From Hyphomicrobiales bacterium (GTDB taxonomy: Bacteria > Pseudomonadota > Alphaproteobacteria > Rhizobiales > Rhizobiaceae): DNA of 64,000 nucleotides. The stretch spans positions 372,001 to 436,000 of the forward strand of contig UBXM01000006.1 in NCBI GenBank assembly GCA_900469445.1, in the 5' to 3' direction. The notes beneath the pieces were generated by a model. It did no database searches. It was given only the letters and a program-made list of their open reading frames with translations, and was not told the origin of the DNA. Made by a program: the position numbers and the translations under genes. Of this stretch, positions 54,194-63,584 are shown one piece after another (within the stretch, counting starts at the first letter, position 1; each line of letters begins with the position of its first letter).

Positions 54194-54961
54194 ATGAACG
54201 ATAGTCCGTCAGCAGATTTCGACGCCCAGGCGCTTGCCGATAGCTTGTATTCGCTGCGTGTTGCAGGCCGATCGCAAGCGACAGCTGAATTTTCCACGCC
54301 GGATGATCTGGAGACTGCGATGCAGGCACAACGGGCACTTGCTGCCCGGGAAGGCGCGCCGCGCAATGCTTGGAAGGTGGCGATGTCCCCTGACAAGCAT
54401 GCCGTCGTTGCACCACTGCATCCCTATGTCGAAACAGCACGTGATGCGGAGTTGCCCTATCTTCCGGGCATGAAATTCGAGGTGGAAATAGCCATCCGTC
54501 TCGGTCGGGATCTTCCGGTCAAAGCGGAGGCCTATTCCCGCGAAGAGATCTACGATGCGGTTTCCGAGGCGTATCTTGGGGCGGAACTGCTATCGTCGGC
54601 GATTGAGGAAAGCGGAAAATTGTCTTTCCCGCTCTATCTGGCAGATCGTATCGGCAATCGCGGCTATGCGCTTGGTCCTGCGGTCGCGAAAACGCTTGTC
54701 GACACGGTAAGCCAAGCAAAATTGAAGGTCGTGCAGGGCGCGGTCACGATCTACGAAGGATCTGCAAAACACCCCGTTGACGACGTTCTGGGCTGGCTGG
54801 TGGCTTATGCCAATGACGCATCCCGCCATGAGGGTTCGCTGGCAATTGGCACGGTTATCACGACCGGCGCTCTCTCCGGTGCAATGCTTTTGCCCGGGCC
54901 GGGCAAGGTCGAAGTTTTGCTGTCCGACGAGTACGAGTTGAGTGTCACGCTTGTGTCGTGA
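54194..54961 (+). CDS. FAH-superfamily 2-keto-4-pentenoate hydratase-like protein
   Basis: A 255-aa protein. The metal-binding motif is MKFEVEIAIRLGRDLP (ExE), followed by AVSEAYLGAELLSSAIEES. It is shorter than fumarylacetoacetases and closest in layout to MhpD/HpaH hydratases and related decarboxylases. It lies 76 nt after the Ldh2-type gene. A role in hydrating or cleaving a 2-keto acid made by the two upstream dehydrogenases is plausible. Confidence 0.75.
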   Translation: MNDSPSADFDAQALADSLYSLRVAGRSQATAEFSTPDDLETAMQAQRALAAREGAPRNAWKVAMSPDKHAVVAPLHPYVETARDAELPYLPGMKFEVEIAIRLGRDLPVKAEAYSREEIYDAVSEAYLGAELLSSAIEESGKLSFPLYLADRIGNRGYALGPAVAKTLVDTVSQAKLKVVQGAVTIYEGSAKHPVDDVLGWLVAYANDASRHEGSLAIGTVITTGALSGAMLLPGPGKVEVLLSDEYELSVTLVS

Positions 54962-54991
54962 CGCGGAACGCTTGTCAGCGTAATATTGGGT

Positions 54992-55025
54992 TGAACATGC
55001 CGATGGGCGACCGTGGGCATGTTCA
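54992..55025 (+). terminator. Inverted repeat after the FAH-family gene
   Basis: TGAACATGCC/GGCATGTTCA, a perfect 10-bp repeat with a 14-nt loop, lies 31 nt after the stop. It has no T-run, so it could be either a terminator or an operator. The rest of the 291-bp gap 54962-55252 shows no gene. Confidence 0.4.
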
Positions 55026-55252
55026 CTGACGAAATGTGCGCGCTGCCGATATCCTCTTGGTCAATCAGGCGCTTTCTCGCTCGTTCCTGTTCCCATCTCT
55101 AATTTCCGGCCATGCCAGCCGCGACAATGTCCAAGGCACAAAGGCCTCCTCTTCCTGCTCTCGCTAAGCTCCTCACCAATAAGGAGATTTATCACCGGGA
55201 GTGCTGCGATCCATCATCACGGCAGTGCCCCGATCAGGAGGAAGAGAACGAG

Positions 55253-56401
55253 ATGGCATTTCGACTATGTTTCCCGAAAATCAATATCAGCGGTGCAGGT
55301 AGCCTTGCTGAGGTTCCGGCCGAACTCGCAGCGCGCGGATTGAAACGACCGGTCGTCATTACCGACAAGACGCTGGTGAAGGTCGGTCTTGTCGCACCGC
55401 TTCTGGACGGTCTGAAGGCCAAGGGAATTGAAGCCGTTGTTTATGATGGCGTTGTCCCCAATCCGACCGTTCCGATCGTCGAAGCCGCTTACAAGGCGTT
55501 CGTCGATAACAATTGTGACGCCATTATCGGTGTCGGCGGCGGCAGCCCGATCGATACGGCCAAAGCCGTGCGCATTCTTTCGGCCAATCCGGGTCCGATC
55601 ACGCTTTATGAAGGTGTCGGCAAGGTCGCCAAGCCGGGGGCCTTCCTGCTCGCCGTCAATACGACGGCAGGGACTGCCGCCGAGGTGACCTCCAACGCCG
55701 TCATCACCGATCCGGTCGCGCAGGTGAAGATGGTCATCATCGACGCGAATATCATTCCGGATATTTCGGTCAATGACTCCGCCATGATGACCGGCATACC
55801 GGCCGCCACGACCGCTGCGACCGGCATGGACGCTCTAACCCACGCCATAGAGGCTTATGTGGCCAAGGGCGCGCATGTGCTGACCGACTATGCGGCGCTC
55901 GAAGCGATCCGCCTGATCGCGGCCTATCTTCCGCGTGCGGTTAAAAACGGCGACGACCTCGAAGCTCGCGAAATGATGGCCTATGGCCAATTCATCGCCG
56001 GTCTCGCCTTCAATAGCGCCGGCCTCGGCCTAGTTCATGCGATGGCCCATCAGCCGGGTGCCGTGAAGGACCTGCCACACGGTGTCTGTAACGCCATCCT
56101 CATGCCGCTTGTCGAAGAGTTCAATCGTCCTCATGCAGTCGAGCGCTTTGCCCGCATTGCTGAAGCAATGGGTGTCGATACCAAGGATTTGAACACCGAG
56201 GAAGCCTCCAAGGCTGCGATCAAGGCGATCCGCGATCTCTCCAAGACCGTCGGCATTCCCAGCGGCTTTGCTGAACTTGGCGTGACCGAAGATGATTTCC
56301 CGCTGTGGGTCCAGAAGGCGCAGAAGGATCCTTGTGCTCCCGGCAACCCGGTCGCCGCCACCGACGCGGATATCCTGGAGCTTTACAAGAAGGCTCTCTG
56401 A
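55253..56401 (+). CDS. fucO: FucO-like iron-dependent lactaldehyde reductase
   Basis: A 382-aa group III dehydrogenase, the same length as E. coli FucO. ATG at 55253 with GGAGGAAGAG upstream; the longer frame from 55112 is not supported. Motifs: VYDGVVPNPT, GVGGGSPIDTAKAVRI, TTAGTAAEVTSNAVITDP, GMDALTHAIEAYVAKGAH, GLGLVHAMAHQPGAVKDL and LPHGVCNAIL for the metal histidines. L-rhamnulose-1-phosphate cleavage yields L-lactaldehyde, which FucO reduces to 1,2-propanediol. Its position beside the rha genes fits this. Confidence 0.78.
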   Translation: MAFRLCFPKINISGAGSLAEVPAELAARGLKRPVVITDKTLVKVGLVAPLLDGLKAKGIEAVVYDGVVPNPTVPIVEAAYKAFVDNNCDAIIGVGGGSPIDTAKAVRILSANPGPITLYEGVGKVAKPGAFLLAVNTTAGTAAEVTSNAVITDPVAQVKMVIIDANIIPDISVNDSAMMTGIPAATTAATGMDALTHAIEAYVAKGAHVLTDYAALEAIRLIAAYLPRAVKNGDDLEAREMMAYGQFIAGLAFNSAGLGLVHAMAHQPGAVKDLPHGVCNAILMPLVEEFNRPHAVERFARIAEAMGVDTKDLNTEEASKAAIKAIRDLSKTVGIPSGFAELGVTEDDFPLWVQKAQKDPCAPGNPVAATDADILELYKKAL

Positions 56402-56434
56402 CCACGAACGAGAGTTCCAAGCCGCATCAAGTAG

Positions 56435-56458
56435 AAGGCTCGCCTTGCGGCGGGCCTT
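56435..56458 (+). terminator. Terminator after the fucO-like gene
   Basis: AAGGCTCGCC-TTGC-GGCGGGCCTT forms a 10-bp stem with one T-G wobble and a 4-nt loop, followed by TCAATTTG. It also lies just beyond the 3' end of the convergent AraC-family gene. Confidence 0.7.
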
Positions 56459-56497
56459 TCAATTTGCCGGATCTTCATGCTGACGAGCCAATTCGGA

Positions 56498-57340
56498 TCA
56501 GGAAATATTCTGGCGTGGCATGCGACGATATTCGCTCGGCGCCATTCCGGTCATCTTGCTGAAACTGTATGAAAAGTAGTTGCTGTCGTTGAAGCCGCAG
56601 GCGAAGGCGATATCGGTCACACTGTCATTCGTCGCGCGCAGAGCGCGCATGGCCTTGCTCAGCCGAAGCTTGACCAGGTAATTGTGCGGCGTCGTTGCCG
56701 TCGCCTCGCGAAACAACCGGCTGAAGCTGCGTGAGGAATATCCGAACCGCTGGGCAACACTCTCCAGGTCGATCTCTTCCGTACAATTGCGACGAAGATA
56801 GTTGAGCACATGCCCCAACCGCGCGGCGTTCGGCAGGCCTCGCGCATCGGTGGCGAATTGCGAGCGCGACAGGGTGATGGCCAGTTGATTGAACAAGGCC
56901 TCCGACATCGCGTCCGAAAGCGGATCGGATCGGCGCGCTTCGTTTTCCAGAGCCTCGATCAGTGGCCTGACCTGTGAAAGCACGTCTTCCGTGACCTGCC
57001 AGTGTCGCCGTTCGCCTTGTTCGCTATCCGCCGACTGTTGCATGATATCGAGAAAATCATAACGGCCCGAAGCCCTGTCGGGTCGAAAGAGGATGTTGGT
57101 CAGATAAAGGCCGTCAACCTGTTCATAGGCATGGTGGTCATCCGCCTTGATATAGAACAGTTCGCCGCAGGTGATGAAATGAGGCTCGTCATTCAGCAGA
57201 TGCCAGCCATTGCCGGACAAGACGATCATGACCTCGTTAAAATCATGATCATGAAGAGGAAACGGGGTCTGCGGAGACCGCTGTTCCACCATGACCGTCT
57301 GGGCGTCCGAACGGAAAAATTCCTTGGCCAAAAGCTTCAT
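56498..57340 (-). CDS. RhaS/RhaR-like AraC-family activator
   Basis: A 280-aa regulator. The N-terminal cupin domain (FPLHDHDFNEVMIVLSGNGW; ITCGELFYIKADDHHAYEQV; LYLTNILFRPD) closely follows the pattern of E. coli RhaS (HxHDFxE, H.YE..., LTN.LYR). The C-terminal AraC domain has two helix-turn-helix motifs (DLESVAQRFGYSSRSFSRLF and VTDIAFACGFNDSNYFSYSF). It is divergent from rhaB, with a 236-bp control region (57341-57576) in which I find no clear direct repeats. It probably activates rhaBADM in response to L-rhamnose. Confidence 0.85.
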   Translation of the reverse strand: MKLLAKEFFRSDAQTVMVEQRSPQTPFPLHDHDFNEVMIVLSGNGWHLLNDEPHFITCGELFYIKADDHHAYEQVDGLYLTNILFRPDRASGRYDFLDIMQQSADSEQGERRHWQVTEDVLSQVRPLIEALENEARRSDPLSDAMSEALFNQLAITLSRSQFATDARGLPNAARLGHVLNYLRRNCTEEIDLESVAQRFGYSSRSFSRLFREATATTPHNYLVKLRLSKAMRALRATNDSVTDIAFACGFNDSNYFSYSFSKMTGMAPSEYRRMPRQNIS

Positions 57341-57576
57341 CGAATAAACACCGTTTAATCACGCACGAGACACGCGATAGCGCATCAGAAAACTGTGGTC
57401 CCCGATCTGCATCAATGAAGTGCTCTCGCCTCAATAAATAACGCGAATGCACTGGCGTGGAACGGCTGACTTCATCTTCGAATAATCACACACATCAGCA
57501 AATCTCATGTCTGCTTCTTCAAGGCGCTGCTTGGCCACCTGTGGCTAAGGTGCTGAAAACGAAGAAGAGAACATGC

Positions 57577-59052
57577 ATGAAAATGCCGAAAAAAATCGCC
57601 GCCGTTGATATTGGCGCCAGCAGTGGCCGGGTTATCCTGAGCGAGCTCAATGATGGCATTTTGTCGCTGGCGGAAATCCATCGGTTTGAAAACACCCTGC
57701 GCAGCGACGATGTTTTCGGCCATCAGTGCTGGGATCTCGATTTCCTTGAAGGCGAAATGCGCAAGGGTCTCGCCATCGCCAGTAAAAAAGGGCCTCTGGC
57801 AAGCGTCGGCGTCGACACATGGGGCGTGGATTATGTGCTGCTGGACGAAAATCTCGAGCGGATCGGCCCCGCCGTTTCCTACCGCGATCATCGTACCGAC
57901 GAGATGATGGAGGCGGTCTTTGCCCGAATCCCGCGTCAGGAGATTTATCGCCGCACCGGCATCCAGTTCCTGCAGTTCAACACACTCTACCAATTGGCGG
58001 CGACAGCCCGTCAACATCCGGAATGGCTGGCGCGCGCGCGCCATTTCCTGATGATCCCGGACTACCTGCATTTTCGCCTCAGCGGCGCACTTTCCAACGA
58101 GTACACCAACGCGACGACGACACAGCTCTTCAATCTGGATCAGAATGACTGGGATGCCGATCTGCTTGCCGTCGCGGGTCTGCCGAAAGAAATGATGATG
58201 CGGCCGGTCGAGGCAGGTACAGTCCTCGGCGAAATGCACTCCCTGCATGGTGGCGATGCCATCAAGGTGATCGCTCCGGCTACCCATGACACAGGTTCCG
58301 CGGTCGCGGCCGCACCGCTCGAGACCGAGGACGAGGCCTTCATCAGTTCGGGCACGTGGTCGCTGATGGGCATCGAGAGCAAGGTCCCGTTTGCGGACGC
58401 GGCGGCACTGGCTGTCAACGTTTCGAACGAGGGTGGTGTCGAGCGTCGTTACCGCATTTTGAAGAATATCATGGGCTTCTGGCTCATCCAGAGGGTCCGC
58501 AAGGAATTGGGTTCCCCGGATCATGCGGGGCTTGTCACGGCGGCAGCCGATGAGGTGCCATGGCGGAGCCTGATCAATCCGCAGGACGCCCGCTTTCTCA
58601 ATCCTGTCGATATGACCGCGGAAATTCAGGCATTCTGCCGGGAGACCGGGCAGCCTGTGCCGGAAAGCGCCGGTGCCCTGTCCCGTTGCATTTTTGACAG
58701 TCTGGCCCTGTCCTACCGCCGCGTGAAAGAGGAACTGGAAACTCTGCGTGGGCGCCCGGTCACCCGCATCCGGATCGTGGGTGGCGGCAGCCGGAACGAT
58801 CTCGTCAACCAGCTCTGTGCCGATGCTTGCGGTGTACCGGTCACGGCCGGACCGATCGAGACGACGGCGCTCGGAAATGTCTGTGTCCAGATGATCGCGC
58901 TAGGACAGCTTTCCGGCCTCGACGAGGCGCGCACTCTTGTGCGCCGTTCATTCCCCCTAACCGAATACACCCCCCGTCAATGCGTGCCTGAAGGCGTCTG
59001 GGATCACTTCCAGTCGTTCAGCGCATTGCCCGCTCAAGAAGGACAAGCTTGA
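57577..59052 (+). CDS. rhaB: Rhamnulokinase
   Basis: A 491-aa FGGY kinase. I chose the ATG at 57577 (AAGAGA upstream); the open frame runs back to 57457 without a ribosome site. The phosphate-1 motif [64 protein letters not shown] and the adenosine motif [20 protein letters not shown] all match RhaB. It phosphorylates L-rhamnulose. Length matches the E. coli enzyme. It is followed immediately by rhaA (TGATG overlap). Confidence 0.93.
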   Translation: MKMPKKIAAVDIGASSGRVILSELNDGILSLAEIHRFENTLRSDDVFGHQCWDLDFLEGEMRKGLAIASKKGPLASVGVDTWGVDYVLLDENLERIGPAVSYRDHRTDEMMEAVFARIPRQEIYRRTGIQFLQFNTLYQLAATARQHPEWLARARHFLMIPDYLHFRLSGALSNEYTNATTTQLFNLDQNDWDADLLAVAGLPKEMMMRPVEAGTVLGEMHSLHGGDAIKVIAPATHDTGSAVAAAPLETEDEAFISSGTWSLMGIESKVPFADAAALAVNVSNEGGVERRYRILKNIMGFWLIQRVRKELGSPDHAGLVTAAADEVPWRSLINPQDARFLNPVDMTAEIQAFCRETGQPVPESAGALSRCIFDSLALSYRRVKEELETLRGRPVTRIRIVGGGSRNDLVNQLCADACGVPVTAGPIETTALGNVCVQMIALGQLSGLDEARTLVRRSFPLTEYTPRQCVPEGVWDHFQSFSALPAQEGQA

Positions 59053-60323
59053 TGAGCCGATCAAAACAGGTCGAAGCCGCCTATACCATAGCGCGCGATG
59101 TCTTCGCCGCTTCCGGTATCGATACCGAGGCCGCGCTGAACCGCCTCGATACCATTCCCATTTCAATGCATTGCTGGCAGGGCGATGACGTTCGCGGCTT
59201 TGAAAATCCAGCGGGGCAACTGACGGGCGGTATTCAGGTCAGTGGCAATTATCCTGGCCGCGCCAGCACCCCGGGCGAGCTGCGCGCCGATCTCGATTTT
59301 GCCATGGCGCAGATTCCGGGCCAGAAGCGGCTGAACCTGCATGCCATCTATCTCGAAAGCGATAAGCCGGTTACGCGTGACGCGATCGAACCTCGCCATT
59401 TCCAGAATTGGGTGGATTGGGCCAAGGCCTCCCGGATAGGCCTCGATTTCAACCCGACCTGTTTCTCACATCCGTTGAGCCAAGATGGGCTGACACTCAG
59501 CCATCCCGATAAAGCAGTGCGCGATTTCTGGATTGCCCATTGCAAGGCCAGCCGCAAGGTCAGCGAGTATTTCGGCAAGCAGCTTGGCACGCCATCCGTC
59601 ATGAATATCTGGGTGCCGGATGGCATGAAGGATCTGCCCGCCGACCGGTTTTCCCCGCGTGAACGTCTTGCCCAGTCGCTGGACGCGATCATTGCCGAAA
59701 AAGTCTCTCGTGACTTCCACAAGGATGCGGTCGAGAGCAAGCTTTTCGGTATCGGTGCCGAGAGCTACACGGTCGGCTCCAGTGAATTCTGCATGGGTTA
59801 CGCCACCAGTCGTAACACCTTGCTTTGCCTCGATGCCGGCCATTTCCATCCGACCGAGGTCGTTTCAGACAAACTCTCCTCCGTGCTGCAATTCGTCGAT
59901 GAAGTTCTGCTGCATGTCTCGCGTCCGGTACGCTGGGACAGCGATCACGTCGTGCTGTTCGACGACGAACTTCAGGCGATCGCCAACGAACTGATCCGCG
60001 GCGAGATTCTCGGCAAGGTCAATATCGGCCTCGATTTCTTCGATGCCAGCATCAACCGCGTGGCGGCCTGGGTGATCGGTACGCGCAATATGCGCAAGGC
60101 GCTGTTGCGTGCCCTGCTTGAGCCGGCTGCCAAGCTGAAACAGGTGGAGGCAGAACGGGACTTCACGATGCGGCTCGCCATGATGGAAGAAGCCAAATCA
60201 ATGCCGTGGGCCGCGGTTTGGGATTTCTATTGCCTCAGCAGAAACGTGCCGGTCGGCATCACCTGGCTGGACGAGGTCAAGAATTATGAACGCAACGTGC
60301 TGAGCAAACGAAAGGCCGCATGA
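59052..60323 (+). CDS. rhaA: L-rhamnose isomerase, enteric RhaA type
   Basis: A 423-aa protein; ATG at 59052 with AAGGA upstream. Signature segments are [72 protein letters not shown] and [14 protein letters not shown], which hold the Glu, Asp and His metal ligands. This is the E. coli/Bacillus RhaA family and not the RhaI family typical of Rhizobium rhamnose loci. It converts L-rhamnose to L-rhamnulose. Confidence 0.93.
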   Translation: MSRSKQVEAAYTIARDVFAASGIDTEAALNRLDTIPISMHCWQGDDVRGFENPAGQLTGGIQVSGNYPGRASTPGELRADLDFAMAQIPGQKRLNLHAIYLESDKPVTRDAIEPRHFQNWVDWAKASRIGLDFNPTCFSHPLSQDGLTLSHPDKAVRDFWIAHCKASRKVSEYFGKQLGTPSVMNIWVPDGMKDLPADRFSPRERLAQSLDAIIAEKVSRDFHKDAVESKLFGIGAESYTVGSSEFCMGYATSRNTLLCLDAGHFHPTEVVSDKLSSVLQFVDEVLLHVSRPVRWDSDHVVLFDDELQAIANELIRGEILGKVNIGLDFFDASINRVAAWVIGTRNMRKALLRALLEPAAKLKQVEAERDFTMRLAMMEEAKSMPWAAVWDFYCLSRNVPVGITWLDEVKNYERNVLSKRKAA

Positions 60324-61174
60324 TCATGACACTGCATACCGCAAATTCCTGGTTCGTAACCGCCATGGTCAAGGCGACCTCGGACATGTGGCTGAAGGGG
60401 TGGGACGAGCGCAATGGCGGCAATGTCAGCCTGCGCCTGCTGCCCGAAGACGTAGCCCCCTATCTGGCCCAGTGGCCGGCAAACCGGACCGCACCGATCA
60501 GCGATCCGGTGCCGGAATTGGCTGGCCAGTATTATATCGTCACGGGAACGGGCAAATATTTCCGCAACGTCCAGCTTGATCCGGCTGCAAATCTGGGCGT
60601 CGTTCAGGTGGCTCCCGATGGTGCATCCGTCAAGATTCTCTGGGGTTATGCGGATGGCGGTGCGCCGACGTCCGAACTTGCTTCTCACCTGAAGTCTCAC
60701 GGTGTCCGCCAAAAGGTCAGCAATGGCGTTGACCGCGTCATCATGCACTGCCACGCGACCAACCTTCTGGCGCTGACTTATGTTCTGGATCTCGATCCGG
60801 CCAATGTGACCCGCGCTCTGTGGGAGTCCAGCACCGAATGCCTCGTCGTCTTCCCGAAAGGTGTCGGCACGATGGGATGGCTGGTCCCGGGAACCGATAC
60901 GATCGGTGATGCGACCGCGCGCGAAATGGCCAAGCACACATTGGTCATGTGGCCGTTCCACGGCATCTTTGGCTGTGGCGAGACGCTGGATGAAGCTTTC
61001 GGCCTGATCGACACGGCTGAAAAGGCGTCCGAGGTGCTGGTCAAGGTGCTGTCCATGGGCGGTGCCCGTCAGACGATGACGACCCAGAACCTGAGCGACC
61101 TGGCCGCCCGCTTCGGCGTCGATCCGCTGCCGGAGGCCATGGCCGTCGAACGCTGGCGGCTGGCCGGCGAATAA
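60320..61174 (+). CDS. rhaD: Rhamnulose-1-phosphate aldolase
   Basis: A 284-aa class II aldolase; ATG at 60320 overlaps the rhaA stop (ATGA), and a second ATG is at 60326. Strong RhaD signatures: [61 protein letters not shown] (zinc His pair), [17 protein letters not shown] and [20 protein letters not shown]. It splits L-rhamnulose 1-phosphate into dihydroxyacetone phosphate and L-lactaldehyde, the substrate of the FucO-like enzyme. Confidence 0.93.
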   Translation: MIMTLHTANSWFVTAMVKATSDMWLKGWDERNGGNVSLRLLPEDVAPYLAQWPANRTAPISDPVPELAGQYYIVTGTGKYFRNVQLDPAANLGVVQVAPDGASVKILWGYADGGAPTSELASHLKSHGVRQKVSNGVDRVIMHCHATNLLALTYVLDLDPANVTRALWESSTECLVVFPKGVGTMGWLVPGTDTIGDATAREMAKHTLVMWPFHGIFGCGETLDEAFGLIDTAEKASEVLVKVLSMGGARQTMTTQNLSDLAARFGVDPLPEAMAVERWRLAGE

Positions 61175-61186
61175 GGGAGACAAGCC

Positions 61187-61519
61187 ATGACCGAACAGGT
61201 GTCGAAGATCCGGAAGGCATTCGTCATGCAGGTCTTTCCCGACAAGCATGAGGAATACAAACGTCGCCATGACGAGATCTGGCCGAAACTGGCCGAGACC
61301 CTGAAGGATCATGGCGCATCCTCTTATGCCATCTATCTCGACGAGGCGCGGAGCCTACTCTTCGCCTCTGTCGAGATCGAATCGGAAGAGCGTTGGGCGG
61401 CCGTTGCTAATACTGCGGTCTGCAAGGAATGGTGGGCTTTCATGGCGGATGTCATGACCAGCAATCCCGATAACAGCCCGGTCTCGCAGGAGTTGAAGGA
61501 AGTCTTCTACCTGGCTTGA
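61187..61519 (+). CDS. rhaM: L-rhamnose mutarotase
   Basis: A 110-aa ferredoxin-like-fold protein, ATG at 61187 with GGGAGA upstream. Diagnostic residues: [20 protein letters not shown] (catalytic His), the NYSIYL-like segment [10 protein letters not shown], and [20 protein letters not shown] near the end. It interconverts alpha- and beta-L-rhamnose and completes a rhaBADM operon. Confidence 0.92.
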   Translation: MTEQVSKIRKAFVMQVFPDKHEEYKRRHDEIWPKLAETLKDHGASSYAIYLDEARSLLFASVEIESEERWAAVANTAVCKEWWAFMADVMTSNPDNSPVSQELKEVFYLA

Positions 61520-61537
61520 CCGGCCGCAACGTTATTG

Positions 61538-61572
61538 ATCCCGGATGTCGCGCATGCGCGTCATCCGGGGAT
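61538..61572. terminator. Long inverted repeat between convergent rhaM and ilvE
   Basis: ATCCCGGATG-T-CGCGCA pairs with TGCGCG-T-CATCCGGGGAT, giving about 17 bp per arm with one mismatch and one bulge, and almost no loop. It lies 19 nt after rhaM and 26 nt beyond the ilvE stop, so it can serve both genes. There is no long T-run on either side. Confidence 0.6.
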
Positions 61573-61597
61573 GATAAGGCCTGATGGATTTCTTGGC

Positions 61598-62683
61598 TCA
61601 GTTCGTCGGGATCGCATGAAGCCAGCCGTGACCGTCGGGAAGCGCCTGGGTCTGGATGCCGACCAGCTTGTTGCGCAACAGGGTCGTAACCGGTCCCACC
61701 TCGCCGGTGCCGATGGTGAGCGAGCCGCCGCGATGCTTCAGCTCTCCGATACCGGCCACGACAGCCGCCGTGCCGCAGGCGAAGGCTTCGACCAGACGGC
61801 CGGAGGCGAGGTCCGCCTGCAGTTCGTCGAAGGCATAGGGGCGTTCCTGCACGGCGATGTTGTTGTCGCGCGCAAGTGTCAGGATCGATTTGCGGGTAAT
61901 GCCGGGCAGGATCGTGCCGAGCGGTGGCGTGACCATCGAACCATCATTGAACACGAAGAAGATATTCATGCCGCCAAGCTCTTCGATCCACTTCCGTTCG
62001 GCAGCGTCAAGGAACAAAACCTGGTCGCAACCATGCTGGCCGGCTTCGGCCTGGGCAATCAGGCTTGCAGCGTAATTGCCACCACATTTGGCGGCACCCG
62101 TGCCACCGACGGCCGCACGGGTGTAATCTTCGGAAACCCAGATCTTTACCGGCTTTGCGCCACCCTTGAAGTATGGGCCGACAGGCGATGCGATGACGCA
62201 GAAGATATATTCCTTCGACGGACGAACGCCGAGGAATGACTCGTTGGCAAACATGAAGGGGCGAAGATAAAGGCTGCCGCCGTCATTTTCCGGTACCCAT
62301 TTTCTATCCACGGCCACCAGTTTTTCGATGGCGCCGAGAAAATCCTCTTCGGGCAGTTCGGGCATGGCAAGCCGGCGCGCCGATGCGTTGAAGCGTTTTG
62401 CATTCTCGTCCGGTCGGAACAGAACAACCTGGCCATCGGCAGCCCGATAGGCCTTCATGCCCTCGAAGATTTCCTGGGCGTAGTGAAGAACGCTGCTGGC
62501 CGGATCGAGGGAAAACGGTGCGCGCGCAGTTACTTTCGCCGAATGCCAGCCCTTATCGGCGCTCCAGTGAATAACCGCCATGTGATCGCTGAAAAGCGTC
62601 CCGAATCCGAGGTTTTCGAAGGCGACGGCACGATCGCTTTCGGCCATCGGTTGGGTGTTCTTTACGATTTCAAATTCCAGCAT
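61598..62683 (-). CDS. ilvE: Branched-chain amino acid aminotransferase
   Basis: A 361-aa fold-type IV PLP enzyme. ATG at 62683 with AGGTGA upstream, preferred to the longer frame to 62770. Motifs: SVLHYAQEIFEGMKAYR, NAKRFNASARRLAMPELPEE, the PLP lysine region GTGAAKCGGNYAASLIAQAE, FLDAAERKWIEELGGMNIFF and EAFACGTAAVVAGIGEL. It catalyses the last step of valine, leucine and isoleucine synthesis and the first of their degradation. Confidence 0.92.
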   Translation of the reverse strand: MLEFEIVKNTQPMAESDRAVAFENLGFGTLFSDHMAVIHWSADKGWHSAKVTARAPFSLDPASSVLHYAQEIFEGMKAYRAADGQVVLFRPDENAKRFNASARRLAMPELPEEDFLGAIEKLVAVDRKWVPENDGGSLYLRPFMFANESFLGVRPSKEYIFCVIASPVGPYFKGGAKPVKIWVSEDYTRAAVGGTGAAKCGGNYAASLIAQAEAGQHGCDQVLFLDAAERKWIEELGGMNIFFVFNDGSMVTPPLGTILPGITRKSILTLARDNNIAVQERPYAFDELQADLASGRLVEAFACGTAAVVAGIGELKHRGGSLTIGTGEVGPVTTLLRNKLVGIQTQALPDGHGWLHAIPTN

Positions 62684-62741
62684 GGGTTCACCTAGACATA
62701 TGGTTTGACCGCTCACGCGCGGCTGCGTTGGCGCTGTTGAA

Positions 62742-63584
62742 TCACGGAGATGGTTTTTCGGCAAGACCAAGCACGCGTCTTGCCTGCTTTAGATGTGGTG
62801 TATCGATCATGCGGCCGCCGAAATTGAGCACGCCCTGTCCCGGATTGGCGGCGAACGCATCCACGATCGCCTGGGCCTGCGCCAATTCCTCGACCGTCGG
62901 CGTGAAAGCCGCGTTGATGACCGGCACCTGTGCCGGATGAATTGCCATCATGCCGGTGAACCCGTCCTGCCTTGCGCGCCGGGCGTAGGCTGCCAAGCCG
63001 TCGAGATCGCGAAACGCCGGATAGATCGTCTCGATTGCCTCTACGCCTGCGGCATGAGCACCAAACAGTGTCAGCGTGCGCAGCATCTCATAAGGCGGGG
63101 TGTAACGTCCGTCTTCCTCACGGGAACGGGTGGCGCCGATGGCAGCCGGCAGGTCCTCCGCTCCCCAGGTGAGGCCGAGGATCAGGTGGCTGACCCCGCG
63201 ATAACTGCCGAGCTCGAATATCGCAGCCGGCGTCTCGGTTGCGATCGGCAGGATCGGAATGCCCGGTGCCCTTTCAGCCAGCGCCTCTACACTCGCTGCT
63301 CCCTCCGCTTTGGGCAGGATGAACGCATCGGGTTTCGCGTCGAGCACCGCCTCGAGATCGTCATCGGTCAAGCCGCTGCCAAGCGGATTGATACGCACGA
63401 AGAGCTTCGGCCCCCGCTTTGCCGAGCGAAGAAACGTGGCCGTCATTTCTCTTGCTGCCGGTTTCGCTTCCATCGAGACAGCATCTTCCAGATCGAGGAT
63501 CAGCGCGTCAGCATCCAGCCCGAGGGCTTTCTCCATCCGGTCCGGCCGGTCGCCGGGCACGAAAAGCAGGGAGCGCAGCCTCAT
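62742..63584 (-). CDS. CitE/HpcH-family CoA-ester lyase
   Basis: A 280-aa TIM-barrel protein; ATG at 63584 with GGAGA upstream. Landmarks: [40 protein letters not shown] (metal Asp/Glu), [19 protein letters not shown] and [20 protein letters not shown] (second metal acid). It is a malyl-CoA/citramalyl-CoA lyase-like enzyme. It overlaps a MaoC-type dehydratase, the partner expected for mesaconyl-CoA or related C4/C5 acyl-CoA chemistry. Confidence 0.83.
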   Translation of the reverse strand: MRLRSLLFVPGDRPDRMEKALGLDADALILDLEDAVSMEAKPAAREMTATFLRSAKRGPKLFVRINPLGSGLTDDDLEAVLDAKPDAFILPKAEGAASVEALAERAPGIPILPIATETPAAIFELGSYRGVSHLILGLTWGAEDLPAAIGATRSREEDGRYTPPYEMLRTLTLFGAHAAGVEAIETIYPAFRDLDGLAAYARRARQDGFTGMMAIHPAQVPVINAAFTPTVEELAQAQAIVDAFAANPGQGVLNFGGRMIDTPHLKQARRVLGLAEKPSP

